Origin: Actinopolymorpha rutila | GTDB lineage: Bacteria > Actinomycetota > Actinomycetes > Propionibacteriales > Actinopolymorphaceae | Reading direction: 5' to 3' | Length of the DNA: 64,000 nt | Assembly (NCBI RefSeq): GCF_013407855.1 | Contig: NZ_JACBZH010000001.1 | Coordinates: 6,842,838-6,906,837 of the forward strand | Notes under the pieces: generated by a model | Database searches by the model: none | The model's input: the letters and a program-made list of their open reading frames with translations, nothing else | What the model was told of the DNA's origin: nothing | In this document: in pieces, positions 15,284-23,807 of the stretch | How positions within the stretch are numbered: position 1 is the stretch's first letter | How the letters are laid out: every line of letters starts with the position of its first letter | Made by a program: the position numbers and the translations under genes

Positions 15284-15604
15284 GCATGCGTCCCCTCGTC
15301 TGCGCCGCGACCGGGTGCCGTGGCGCCCCGCACTCTACTGGTGCGTACGACGCCGCCCCGCGTGCTCGTTGCCCAGGCTCATCGGGTGTCCACATCCCCA
15401 GCGTGGACGACTACGAGGGGTCACCTCGTTGTCGGGCAGGTGAAGTGTGCGGGTCTCCTTGCCTCGGCGAGGAGACTCCTCCCATCTGGCATTGCCGTCG
15501 TTCGCGGAAGAGCGACTCCGTCTGACTTGTGGACGACCGCACCTCGGCCGGTTCCCCTTGTGGACAACGGAATCCTTGTCGGTGGTGACCGTTAGAGTTC
15601 GCAC
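15284..15604. other. Divergent intergenic region with two DnaA-like boxes
   Basis: No gene is visible. On the plus strand TGTGGACGA (15528-15536) and TGTGGACAA (15559-15567) are DnaA-box-like nonamers (the second is the complement of TTGTCCACA). TAGAGT (15593-15598) is the -10 element of the HNH gene. Short inverted repeats lie near 15413-15427 (CGAGG-GGTCA-CCTCG) and 15460-15476. Confidence 0.45.
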
Positions 15605-17305
15605 ATGCTTTCGAGCGAGTGGGGTTGTCCGACTGGCGGCGGTGCCGCTGGTCGGGTCCAGGCTGCGCTCGACCTGTTGGACCCGGCTCTCGACTCGGCG
15701 TGGGTGACGCCGAAGGGCTCCCTGGATGCTGGCGAGGTTGGTTCGCTGATCGCGCAGGTGCGGGCGAGGAAGGCCCGCATCGAAGCACTCGAACTGGCGC
15801 TGGTGCGTCAGGCCGAAGCCTGCGACATCGGCAAACTCACCGGTGCACCGAATGCGACGGTCTATCTGCGGACGGCTCAGCGGATGAGTCAGCACGAGTC
15901 CTCCACTGCGGTCGGCCTGGCCAGTGACCTGGACAAAGAGGCCCGGCTGACCGGGGAAGCGCTGGCTGCCGGGCTGGTGTCTGTGCGGCAGGCGCAGGTG
16001 ATCGCCGAGGCGATCAAGAAGCTCCCGGAGTATGTGGGTGTCGATGAGCGGGTCGAGGCGGAGGAGTTCCTGATCGTCAAAGCTCGGTTCGCCAATCCCG
16101 ACGAGTTGCGGGTGTTGGGCGAGAAGTTGCTGGAGCGGATCGCGCCGGAGGAGTACGACCGGCTCATGCGGGAGGAGCTGGAACGCAAGGACCGCAAGGC
16201 CGAGCAGAAACGGTCCCTTCGGTATGTGCCGAACGGGATCCCGCAGTCGGAGTCGGTGCACATCACCCTGCCGGCGTGGGAGATGGAGCTGCTCCGCAAA
16301 ATCATCGAGCCCCTTGCGGAGCCGACCAAGGGGGCCGAGCCGGACCGGCGCCCGATCGACCAGCGTCGCGGTGACGCGTTCGCCGAAGCCCTCGGCCTGC
16401 TCGCGGCTGCGGCGACCGCACCTGTCCGCGGCGGGAGACCACCCCAGGTCGCGGTCACCATCCCCTTCGAGACCCTGCTGAAGGGCACCGGTGCCGGAAC
16501 CATCGACGACACCGCCACCATCATCCGGCCCAGACCCTGCACCTGCCCCTGCACAGACCCCAAATACGCCACCACCAAAAACGCCAAGGCCGACCAGGCC
16601 GGGGAGCCGAAGCCGGAGGAGGCAGAAGTCCAGGAGAAACGTCAAGCCGGTAAGGAGAAACGGCGATCACCTGGTACCGGCTCCCTCGCGGACGGGATAC
16701 CCCCACCGCGAGCACCCGGGCAACGGCAGCACCCACAACCGAACACCGAAACCGACCCGGAACCCAACACCGGAACGGACCCGGATACCGGACACGATCC
16801 GGGCGACGACGCCGAGCCTGAGGAGGGTGCGGCGGGGCCGAAGGATGCCATCGACCCCCATGACGGTTGCCCGACGTGTGGAGGCGGCGGGTCAGCCCGC
16901 TACCTCGGCAGCGACGGCAAACCCATCTCCGCCGCCACCGTGCGCAGGTTGGCGTGCGAGGCCGACCTCATCCCGGTCGTCCTCGGCGGGGACGGGCAGG
17001 TGCTCGACCTGGGCCGTTCCGACCGGTTCTTCCAAGAGCACCAGCGGCGTGCACTGGCCATACGCGACGGGAGCCACTGCCACTTCCCCGGCTGCACCAT
17101 CCCCGAACCACGCTGCATCACCCACCACATGAACCCCTGGGACCACGCCGGCCCGACAAACCTGGCCAACGGGGTACTCCTGTGCCGCTACCACCACACC
17201 ACCGTCCACCACAAAGGCTGGCACGTCCGCATGGGCACCCACGGCCACCCCGAATACGTACCCCCCGAATGGTCGGATCCGCAGCAGCGAGTCCTGCGGC
17301 CGTGA
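15605..17305 (+). CDS. DUF222/13E12 family HNH endonuclease-like protein
   Basis: A 566-aa protein with an N-terminal DUF222 domain (about residues 20-300: helical, with ARKARIEALELALVRQAEAC and the segment AGLVSVRQAQVIAEAIKKLP) and a C-terminal HNH domain at 490-536. The HNH domain shows CHFPGC, CITHHMNPWDHAGPTNLANG, LLCRYHHTTVH. Between them, about 310-430, lies a low-complexity insert rich in Pro, Thr, Asp and Glu with Cys clusters (CTCPCTDP and CPTCGGGG), a candidate extra zinc site. ATG 15605 follows TAGAGT by 6 nt, so probably leaderless. 13E12-type genes are multicopy in Nocardioidaceae and mycobacteria. Biological role unsettled, nuclease activity inferred. Confidence 0.9.
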   Translation: MLSSEWGCPTGGGAAGRVQAALDLLDPALDSAWVTPKGSLDAGEVGSLIAQVRARKARIEALELALVRQAEACDIGKLTGAPNATVYLRTAQRMSQHESSTAVGLASDLDKEARLTGEALAAGLVSVRQAQVIAEAIKKLPEYVGVDERVEAEEFLIVKARFANPDELRVLGEKLLERIAPEEYDRLMREELERKDRKAEQKRSLRYVPNGIPQSESVHITLPAWEMELLRKIIEPLAEPTKGAEPDRRPIDQRRGDAFAEALGLLAAAATAPVRGGRPPQVAVTIPFETLLKGTGAGTIDDTATIIRPRPCTCPCTDPKYATTKNAKADQAGEPKPEEAEVQEKRQAGKEKRRSPGTGSLADGIPPPRAPGQRQHPQPNTETDPEPNTGTDPDTGHDPGDDAEPEEGAAGPKDAIDPHDGCPTCGGGGSARYLGSDGKPISAATVRRLACEADLIPVVLGGDGQVLDLGRSDRFFQEHQRRALAIRDGSHCHFPGCTIPEPRCITHHMNPWDHAGPTNLANGVLLCRYHHTTVHHKGWHVRMGTHGHPEYVPPEWSDPQQRVLRP

Positions 17306-17319
17306 ACCCCACTGGGCTA

Positions 17320-18096
17320 CTACCCCGTGCGGTGGGCCAGGACGCGGGTGAAGCCGAGCAGGTCACCGTCGTCGGCCCGCAGCATCCTCGAGTCCGGCTC
17401 GTGTCCTCGCCCCACCAGGTCGCACGCGTCCAGCCAGCGCAGCCAGTCCTCCCAGCCGCCGGGCACCATGTCGGCGACGTCGACCTCGACCAGCCCGGTC
17501 CGCTCCCAGTGCCGGCGCCACCAGGCCGGCCCCAGCCAGGTGCACATGTCGGGGCCCCAGCGCTCGGCGAGGTACGCCGGAAGGTCCGGGCCCGGGTCCC
17601 GCCGAAGTCCTGGCGCGACGATGCCGAGCGAACCGCCCGGCCGGAGGAACTCCACGCAGTAAGGAAGGTAGAGCGCGTCGGTTCCGAAGTAGTGGTAGGC
17701 GTCGAGGCTGACGATCGCGTCGAAGAAGCCGTCCGCGAACGGCAACGTGTGCGCGTCCGCGTGGATCGGATGCACCCGGTCGGCCAGGCCGGCCTGTTGG
17801 ATGCGTTTCCAGTTCTCCGTGGGCTCGACCCACAGGTCCACCGCCCACACGTGCACGTCGAACTCGCGCGCCAGGAAGATCGAGGTGAGCGCGGTGCCAC
17901 AGCCCAGGTCCAGCACGCGCATGCCCGGCCGAAGCGGCATCACCTGCGTCAACGCCTCCGCCGCCCACAGCGGATGCGGCCCCATCAGGTTGTCGACCAC
18001 CCACCGCTGGTCGTAGGCGGACGAACGCGGATAGCGCTCCACCGTGAGGAGCCGTCGCAGTTGCTCCTCGGTATGCAGATCCTTGGTATCCGACAT
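17320..18096 (-). CDS. Class I SAM-dependent methyltransferase
   Basis: A 258-aa protein. The N-terminal HTEEQLRRLLTVERYPRSSA and YDQRWVVDNLMGPHPLWAAE precede the SAM core. Motif I is VLDLGCGTALTSIFLAREFD, the acidic loop WAVDLWVEPTENWKR, then HADAHTLPFADGFFDAIVSL and VEFLRPGGSLGIVAPGL. The C-terminal region is Trp-rich (PAWWRRHWERTGLVE), resembling small-molecule methyltransferases. ATG 18096 gives a compact protein; upstream sequence is not conserved-looking. Convergent with the HNH gene (14 nt between ends) and divergent from the next methyltransferase. Confidence 0.87.
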   Translation of the reverse strand: MSDTKDLHTEEQLRRLLTVERYPRSSAYDQRWVVDNLMGPHPLWAAEALTQVMPLRPGMRVLDLGCGTALTSIFLAREFDVHVWAVDLWVEPTENWKRIQQAGLADRVHPIHADAHTLPFADGFFDAIVSLDAYHYFGTDALYLPYCVEFLRPGGSLGIVAPGLRRDPGPDLPAYLAERWGPDMCTWLGPAWWRRHWERTGLVEVDVADMVPGGWEDWLRWLDACDLVGRGHEPDSRMLRADDGDLLGFTRVLAHRTG

Positions 18097-18247
18097 GAGG
18101 TGAAGGTGCCACCGCGACCGCGCGTCGACAACAGGTTTCCGGGCCCGGTCGCGCCAGCGCGAAAACCGTTGTGCCCCGGGCCGTCCTGCGAGCAAGACTG
18201 GACGACGTTCGCCAAGTCGGCTCAGGCCACCTGCCCGAGAGGTCCGG

Positions 18248-19006
18248 ATGACGTACTACTACGCCGAACACGAGGCCGCGTACGCACAGATCGCGCGGCG
18301 TGGCCTCACCCAGTGGGACGAACTCTTCGACAGCGACCGCCCGAACACCTACGAGGAGTTCCCGAACCGGCGCTTCCTCGAACGCACCCTGGCCCGCCTC
18401 GACCTGCCGGCCCCGGCAGAGGTGGACGTACTCGAGTACGGCTGCGGCACCGGACCGGTGGCCTGCTTCCTCGCCTCGCGCGGGTTTCGGGTCCACGCCG
18501 TCGACCTGATCCCGCAGGCGATCGCATTGGCCCGCGAGTTCGCCCGGCAACGCGGCCTTGACATCAGGTTCGACGTCCAGGACATGTGTGCGCTGGCGAA
18601 CATTCCCGCGGTCGAACGGTACGACCTCGTGGTGGACAGCTTCTGCCTCCAGTCGATCGTCACCGACCCGGATCGGGCCGACCTGTTCGCCGCGGTGCGC
18701 GCCCGGCTCGCGCCGGGTGGCCACTACCTGATCTCGACGGCGATGTACGAGCCGAACCGCGACTACGGCGACGGTTTCCGGTACGACGAGGCCACCGGTG
18801 TCTGTCATGAGGAGGTACCGGACCAGGAGGCCGGCGCACAGCAGGTCGACGGCGCCGAACAGATCGGCGGTACGTGGTACCGACCGCACCGCCGGCACCT
18901 GCGGCCGGAGGCGCTGCACGCGGAACTCACCCGTGCCGGTTTCGAGGTGCTGTCCCAGGAGTCCCGAGGCGGCGAGGTCGTCTGCACTCCGGCAATGCGA
19001 TCCTGA
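18248..19006 (+). CDS. Class I SAM-dependent methyltransferase
   Basis: A 252-aa methyltransferase. VLEYGCGTGPVACFLASRGF is motif I, HAVDLIPQAIALAREFARQR motif II, YDLVVDSFCLQSIV the acidic strand, and RARLAPGGHYLISTAMY motif III. A long C-terminal segment (residues 175-252) with YEPNRDYGDGFRYDEATG suggests a specific acceptor pocket. ATG 18248 has GAGAGG about 6 nt upstream. The back-to-back arrangement with the preceding methyltransferase, sharing a 150-bp divergent promoter region, is unusual but does not by itself show a joint pathway. Confidence 0.87.
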   Translation: MTYYYAEHEAAYAQIARRGLTQWDELFDSDRPNTYEEFPNRRFLERTLARLDLPAPAEVDVLEYGCGTGPVACFLASRGFRVHAVDLIPQAIALAREFARQRGLDIRFDVQDMCALANIPAVERYDLVVDSFCLQSIVTDPDRADLFAAVRARLAPGGHYLISTAMYEPNRDYGDGFRYDEATGVCHEEVPDQEAGAQQVDGAEQIGGTWYRPHRRHLRPEALHAELTRAGFEVLSQESRGGEVVCTPAMRS

Positions 19007-19094
19007 CGAAGTCCGGCGACGTGAAAGCCCGGAGGTGTACGCCGGCCTGGTGTGTCCAGCACGCGGACGAGTCGGTGAGAGTTAGGTTCGACCC

Positions 19095-19586
19095 ATGCCC
19101 GTCTCGCCTCTCTACTTCCTGCGCCGCCTGGTGGGCGGTGAGCGCTGGCAGCGCATACACGTGAAGGCGTCCGTGTGGGCGGTCGCGGGAGTCGTTGCGG
19201 TGCTGTTGGTCGGCTCGCTGATCATCGTCCCGGCCGAGTCGTCGAGTCCCCGTGCGAACATCACGTCGTTCCCGCTCGCGTTGTGGTGGTCCGTCGAGAC
19301 CGCGACGACCGTCGGGTACGGCGACCTGTATCCGGTCACCCTGGCCGGGCGGATCATCGCGACCATTGTGATGATCGTCGGGATCGCGTCGTTCAGCATC
19401 GTGACGGCTTCACTCGCCACCTGGTTCGTCGGCAGCGCATCGCGCCGCGCCCACCAGGTGGCAGCGGCCGTCGAACACGTCGAGCAGGAAGGAAGGGCCG
19501 CGACCGCGCGTGAGGTGCACGCCCTGCACGCGCGTTTCGACCGCCTCGAACAGCTGCTGAGCCGAGGCTCCGGCGACGGCTCGTAG
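19095..19586 (+). CDS. KcsA-type two-TM potassium channel
   Basis: A 163-aa protein with TM1 at about 26-48 and TM2 at about 86-112 flanking a pore helix (FPLALWWSVETAT) and the selectivity filter TVGYGD at residues 72-77. A cytoplasmic coiled-coil-like tail (about 115-158) is rich in Ala, Glu and Arg, as in KcsA. It acts in the plasma membrane as a tetramer. There is no RCK or other ligand domain. ATG 19095 lies 6 nt after TAGGTT (19083-19088), a clear leaderless promoter. Monocistronic. Confidence 0.92.
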   Translation: MPVSPLYFLRRLVGGERWQRIHVKASVWAVAGVVAVLLVGSLIIVPAESSSPRANITSFPLALWWSVETATTVGYGDLYPVTLAGRIIATIVMIVGIASFSIVTASLATWFVGSASRRAHQVAAAVEHVEQEGRAATAREVHALHARFDRLEQLLSRGSGDGS

Positions 19587-19731
19587 CCGGAACGCCAGAA
19601 CGGGTCGACCTGACCACCTGGGGCCGGCGTCCGCAGGCACCACAGACCAGCAGGAGCACCGCCGGCGCAGCCGCCGATCCGGACGGAAAGCACTGTCGAA
19701 GCCATCGCCGACGTCGGTAGGGTCTGCCTCC

Positions 19732-20505
19732 ATGCCGGCTACCCGATCCGTCGACCTGCTCGCCACGGAAATGGACGTTCTCTGGGACCGCGACGCCGGA
19801 GGACGGCTGCGGCAGGCCCATTACGTGGTCCTCGGCGTTGCCGACGACGGCCAACTGCTGGCGGTCGGCGAGGACGTACCCGACGACGTGGCCGACGTGC
19901 TCGAGACCGCGGTCGAACGCGATCGCGGGCGCGGGGACGCCGAGCCGGGCCGGCCACCGGAGGTTCTCGCGTACTGCCGGCAACGCATCATCGAGGCTCT
20001 CGGTCCGGTGGTGACCTCGGCCGGGCCGAGCTACCTGTTTCCCGGCACCGGGACACCCAACGACGCGGCGACCGTACGGATCGTGCGGTCCGACGACGAG
20101 GCGGAAACCCACGACGGCCTGCGCGCCGCGAACCCCGACACCTGGACGGACGAGGAGTGGGCCGACCTGGTCACCGGACGGCTGGGTCCGTGGGCGATAG
20201 CGGTCCGCGACTCACGCGTCCTCGCCGTCGCCCACACCCCGGTCGCCGACGCACGGGGCGCCGAGGCCGGAGTCTGGACCCACCCGGACGCCCGTGGTCG
20301 TGGGCTCGCCGCCACGGTCACCTCACACTGGGCGGCGCTGATCAGGCGTACGGGGCGGCTGCCGTTCTACAGCACGTCGGCGGACAACCTCTCCTCCCAG
20401 CGGGTGGCGGCCCGCCTCGCACTCCGCCCGATCGGCTGGGTGTGGAAGCTGTCCGCGCCGGACCGGCTCGGCGTACACGCACATCGAACGTGGCACCCGG
20501 GCTGA
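19732..20505 (+). CDS. GNAT-like acetyltransferase with N-terminal extension
   Basis: A 257-aa protein. The C-terminal half is a GNAT/FR47-like domain: AIAVRDSRVLAVAHTPVADA, then AGVWTHPDARGRGLAATVTS carrying the acetyl-CoA loop, then FYSTSADNLSSQRVAARLAL, ending in GWVWKL. The first 110 residues are less typical and may be a degenerate GNAT half, as in fused actinobacterial GNATs. ATG 19732 lies 8 nt after TAGGGT (19718-19723), so leaderless. Substrate unknown. Confidence 0.82.
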   Translation: MPATRSVDLLATEMDVLWDRDAGGRLRQAHYVVLGVADDGQLLAVGEDVPDDVADVLETAVERDRGRGDAEPGRPPEVLAYCRQRIIEALGPVVTSAGPSYLFPGTGTPNDAATVRIVRSDDEAETHDGLRAANPDTWTDEEWADLVTGRLGPWAIAVRDSRVLAVAHTPVADARGAEAGVWTHPDARGRGLAATVTSHWAALIRRTGRLPFYSTSADNLSSQRVAARLALRPIGWVWKLSAPDRLGVHAHRTWHPG

Positions 20506-20527
20506 GCTTTCCCGCGACAATGGGCGC

Positions 20528-21241
20528 ATGTCCGAGGCACAGTCGCGGCATCGCCTCGCTGCGGGGCGGCCCGCCTCCGGTCGCGAACGCGCCCTGCTGA
20601 CGTGCGGGGTCGCCGGACCGATCGTGTTCGTCGTCGCGTTCCTCGTCGAGGGCGCCACCCGTCCCGGCTACAGCGCGCTGCGGCACCCGGTGAGTTCGCT
20701 GGCGCTCGGGGAGTACGGCTGGACCCAGCGGGCGAACTTCTTCCTGACCGGTCTCCTCCTGCTCGCCTTCGCGGTCGGGTCCCGGCCGGCGCTGCGGCGG
20801 GCGTTCGGCGCCGACCTCTGGGCACCGACCCTGCTCGGTGCGGTCGCGGTGGGGCTGCTCGGCGCCGGCGTCTTCGCCACGGACCCGGTGGGCGACTACC
20901 CACCCGGCACTCCGGTGCCAGCTCCGCAGACGACGGCGGGAAACCTGCACGACACGTTTTCGACGCTGGTCTTCCTCGGCCTGCCCCTGGCCTGCTGTGT
21001 GGTCGGCTACCGGCTCGCCCGCGCCGGCCACCGGGGCAGGGCGGCGTACTCGGTGGCGACGGCCGTGGTCTTCTGGGCCCTGTTCGTCCTCGCCAGTGCC
21101 GGCTTCTCCCAGCAGACCTCACTGACGCCCGTCGGTGGGCTCTTCCAGCGGCTCACCCTGGTGGTGGGGCTTGCCTGGATCGGATGGCTGGCGCTTCACC
21201 TGCTCCGCGACCCGGCCGCACGCCCGTCAACGCCCACTTGA
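20528..21241 (+). CDS. DUF998 family membrane protein
   Basis: A 237-aa integral membrane protein with six hydrophobic segments. The family hallmarks are in the first loop (VEGATRPGYSALRHPVSSLA and LGEYGWTQRANFF) and after TM4 (FATDPVGDYPPGTP). DUF998 proteins are widespread in actinobacteria and have no assigned function. ATG 20528 follows GACAAT (20516-20521) by 6 nt, so a leaderless message is likely. It lies 22 nt after the GNAT gene but with its own -10. Confidence 0.88.
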   Translation: MSEAQSRHRLAAGRPASGRERALLTCGVAGPIVFVVAFLVEGATRPGYSALRHPVSSLALGEYGWTQRANFFLTGLLLLAFAVGSRPALRRAFGADLWAPTLLGAVAVGLLGAGVFATDPVGDYPPGTPVPAPQTTAGNLHDTFSTLVFLGLPLACCVVGYRLARAGHRGRAAYSVATAVVFWALFVLASAGFSQQTSLTPVGGLFQRLTLVVGLAWIGWLALHLLRDPAARPSTPT

Positions 21242-21287
21242 CAGGACAACGTTCGGCCGTGGTCATCCTCTCGGCGATACTTCGCGC

Positions 21288-21728
21288 ATGGAACTCGACC
21301 CGATCGTGCACGAGTACGTCCTGCGGTGCGGACCCGAACGCGCCTTCGCGGCCTACACCGGTGACATCGCCGCGTGGTGGCATCCGAGCTACACGATGAA
21401 CGCGGAGACGCTGACCGAGGTGAGGATGGAACCCCGGGTGGGCGGCCGGGTCTTCGAGTCGCACCGGGGAGGCGAGGAGTACGACTGGGGGCGAGTCACG
21501 GTGTGGGAGCCGGGCCGCCGGCTCACCCACACCTCGACCCTGGCACAGCCGTCCGGTCACCCCAGTGAGATCACCGTGGAGTTCGGCCCGCACGACGGCG
21601 GCTGCCGGATGCGCTTCGAGCACGGCGGGTGGAACGCCGACAACGCCGCCGAACGCTCGAAGTTCACCGAGTGGCCCGCCATCCTGGACAGGTTCGCCGC
21701 CCTCGCCGACGGGGCCCCGGCAAGCTGA
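21288..21728 (+). CDS. SRPBCC (AHSA1-like) domain protein
   Basis: A 146-aa single-domain protein. VHEYVLRCGPERAFAAYTGD begins the fold, WWHPSYTMNAETLTEVRMEP and GGRVFESHRGGEEYDWGRVT are the middle strands, and the final helix is EWPAILDRFAALAD. GATACT (21276-21281) lies 6 nt before ATG 21288, again fitting leaderless transcription. This is the second AHSA1-type protein in the window, unrelated in context to the one at 2214. Convergent with the LLM oxidoreductase gene. Confidence 0.87.
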   Translation: MELDPIVHEYVLRCGPERAFAAYTGDIAAWWHPSYTMNAETLTEVRMEPRVGGRVFESHRGGEEYDWGRVTVWEPGRRLTHTSTLAQPSGHPSEITVEFGPHDGGCRMRFEHGGWNADNAAERSKFTEWPAILDRFAALADGAPAS

Positions 21729-21755
21729 CCCCGGCCCGGCATCGGCGTGACGGGC

Positions 21756-22676
21756 CTACGACAGTGCGGGGATCACCTCGGTGGCCAGGCGCTCCATCTG
21801 CTCGGCGTCGTCGTACATCGGGTTGAGCAGGATCATCTCCGCGCCCGCGTCGGCCACCGCCCGCAGCCCGCGCACGCACTCCTCCGGAGGGCCGTAGACG
21901 GCGAGCGCCGTCAGGCCGCTCAACCCGAAGTAGCCGTAGAGCTGGTCCAGCGCCGCACCGATCCGCGCGCGGCCGCGCTCGAGGTCGTCGTCGACGGCGA
22001 TGTAGACACGCTTGGCGATCGGGAGGTCCTTCTGGTCGCGGCCGGCCTCGGCGAGTGCGGCCCGCAGAATCTGGACCTGGCCGGCGAACTGCTCGGTCGT
22101 GGTCGACCCCGCGCCCATGAACGCGTCCGCCAGCCGGACCGCCCGGCGCAGCGCGTTGGGATGGCTGCCGCCGAACCACACCGGCGGATGCGGCTTCTGG
22201 AACGGCTTGGGCTCCATCGCGGCGTCGTCGAGCTGCCAGAACCTGCCGTCGAAGGTGACACGGGGCTGGGTCCAGCACGCCTTCATCACCTCCAGCCCCT
22301 CGGTGAACCGCCGGGTGAGGGTGTCGGGGTCGACGCCGAACGCCGCGACCGCGCGCTGCCGGCCGCCGATCCCGAGCCCGACCTCGATCCGGCCCCGGCT
22401 GAGCTGGTCGAGGGTGCTGAGGCTCTTGGCGAGGTGGACCGGACTGTGCAGCGAACTGACCAGCACCGAGCACCCCAGCCGCAGCCGATCGGTGCAGGCC
22501 GCGGCGTACGTCATGGTCTCCATCGGCGCCAGGTGCGGCATCGTGCCCAGCACCTGCTCCTGTGTCCAGGCGCTGTCGAAGCCCAGCTCCTCGGCCCGGG
22601 CCAGATAGGCGCGGAAGGCGCCCGGGTCGAAGCTGCCGTCGGGGGAGTACTGCGGGATCGAGATCGCGAAGTGCAT
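21756..22676 (-). CDS. LLM class F420/flavin-dependent oxidoreductase
   Basis: A 306-aa TIM-barrel enzyme of the bacterial luciferase-like superfamily. It starts MHFAISIPQYSPDGSFDPGA. Family landmarks are RLGCSVLVSSLHSPVHLAKS, LDQLSRGRIEVGLGIGGRQR, KPHPPVWFGGSHPNALRRAV and the C-terminal GAEMILLNPMYDD. In actinobacteria this group mostly uses reduced F420 rather than FMN. The substrate cannot be told. No operon partner: the flanking genes are a convergent SRPBCC gene and an upstream hypothetical gene only 18 nt away on the same strand, which may be co-transcribed. Confidence 0.9.
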   Translation of the reverse strand: MHFAISIPQYSPDGSFDPGAFRAYLARAEELGFDSAWTQEQVLGTMPHLAPMETMTYAAACTDRLRLGCSVLVSSLHSPVHLAKSLSTLDQLSRGRIEVGLGIGGRQRAVAAFGVDPDTLTRRFTEGLEVMKACWTQPRVTFDGRFWQLDDAAMEPKPFQKPHPPVWFGGSHPNALRRAVRLADAFMGAGSTTTEQFAGQVQILRAALAEAGRDQKDLPIAKRVYIAVDDDLERGRARIGAALDQLYGYFGLSGLTALAVYGPPEECVRGLRAVADAGAEMILLNPMYDDAEQMERLATEVIPALS

Positions 22677-22694
22677 GCGCCGACGTTAGCCCCT

Positions 22695-23285
22695 TCAGCC
22701 CCTGCGGGCGCCGCTTCGGGGACGCGCACGCCCCGGCCGCGTGACCAGTGCGTCCGGCCAGTCCGCCACCACGACACCGCCGGCAGGCGTACGTGTCCAC
22801 CGCTCGACCAGGCCTCGAAGGTCCTCCACCGCGAGCGCGAACTGCTCAGGGGCGAACGGGAACGGATCCTCCCGGACAGTGGCCCAGACCTCGCGTGCAC
22901 GCCGGTCCAAGCCGCTCAGAAGCGCTTTCGTCGATGTGCCCGCGCCGTCCTGCTGGACCGCCTCGTGGACCACCGAGGTCAGCGTCTCGGCCGCGGTGAT
23001 GGACCGGGACCTGGTGTTCGCGCGCAGGATCTCCTGGGAGCGGCGCTTCGGGTCGTGTCGCAGGCGCCCCGCGACCACGGTCATCGCGTCGAACATCGCA
23101 CCGGACGCGGCACTGCCGAAGACTCCGTCGGGCATTCCCAGCGCCCGCTCGGTGGCGAAGTGTGCCAGGTCGTGCGGGACCGGCCACCTGCCGCCCGCTC
23201 CCGGAAGGGACACCACGACCCCGTCGGGGCGGTGGACGTGCACTGAGTACTCCCAGCTCTCGCCGCGCCGGAACTCCACCCTCAT
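22695..23285 (-). CDS. Hypothetical protein upstream of LLM oxidoreductase
   Basis: A 196-aa soluble protein. Notable is RPDGVVVSLPGAGGRWPVPH followed by DLAHFATERALGMPDGVFGS; the HDLAHF element is reminiscent of metal-binding His/Asp pairs but I do not recognise a named family. The C-terminal third is helical (EQFALAVEDLRGLVERW) with a basic tail. ATG 23285 (AAGGTG 6 nt upstream) is preferred over GTG 23294. It probably shares a transcript with the downstream LLM gene. Confidence 0.7.
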   Translation of the reverse strand: MRVEFRRGESWEYSVHVHRPDGVVVSLPGAGGRWPVPHDLAHFATERALGMPDGVFGSAASGAMFDAMTVVAGRLRHDPKRRSQEILRANTRSRSITAAETLTSVVHEAVQQDGAGTSTKALLSGLDRRAREVWATVREDPFPFAPEQFALAVEDLRGLVERWTRTPAGGVVVADWPDALVTRPGRARPRSGARRG

Positions 23286-23537
23286 GAGGTTCACCTTCGC
23301 AGGGCACCGAGCGATCGGGCCAGCGATTTGTCCCGTCTCGGATGCTTGGTCCTTCCGGGCGCGCCACTCGGACGCCGTTTGTCACCAAAGGCCGGTATCG
23401 GTCTGGACGCAATGTCCGGCAGAACTCGCGTGATGCTCGCACGGTGGGCGAGAACTGAGGACAATGGTCGTATCTAATCGCGGCACCCGGTCAGGGAGCT
23501 GGCTGGATGCCTGGTCCTGTGAGGGAAGGGGGATGCC

Positions 23538-23693
23538 GTGATCGTTCTCGGCGTCATCCTGCTGATCCTCGGCGCGATCCTCGGGATTTCGATCCTGTGG
23601 ACCATCGGGATCATCCTGCTGGTGGTCGGGGTCATCTTCTTGATCCTCGGCCGGATCGGCAAGCCGGTCGGCGGCAGGCGAGTTTGGTGGTAG
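23538..23693 (+). CDS. Small membrane protein (DUF6131-like)
   Basis: A 51-aa protein made almost entirely of two hydrophobic stretches, VIVLGVILLILGAILGISIL and WTIGIILLVVGVIFLILGRI, followed by a short tail GKPVGGRRVWW. This matches the small actinobacterial DUF6131-type proteins of about 50 residues with a basic, aromatic C-terminus. GTG 23538 is preceded by a GGGAAGGGGG tract (23523-23532). A membrane role is clear, function unknown. Confidence 0.75.
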   Translation: MIVLGVILLILGAILGISILWTIGIILLVVGVIFLILGRIGKPVGGRRVWW

Positions 23694-23807
23694 CTGCCGG
23701 CCGCGGACGCTCGCGGGCGTCCGCGGCTGCCAGCCTCACCCTCGACTCCCCCGGCTGACGTACCCGGCTGGTCCCCCGGCTGATGTTTCCGACCGGTCCC
23801 GACCAGG

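Noticed and set aside
23345..23537. Riboswitch or structured RNA in the leader of the small membrane protein
   Set aside because: I found no conserved core (no T-box, TPP, cobalamin or glycine element) and no strong nested stems.
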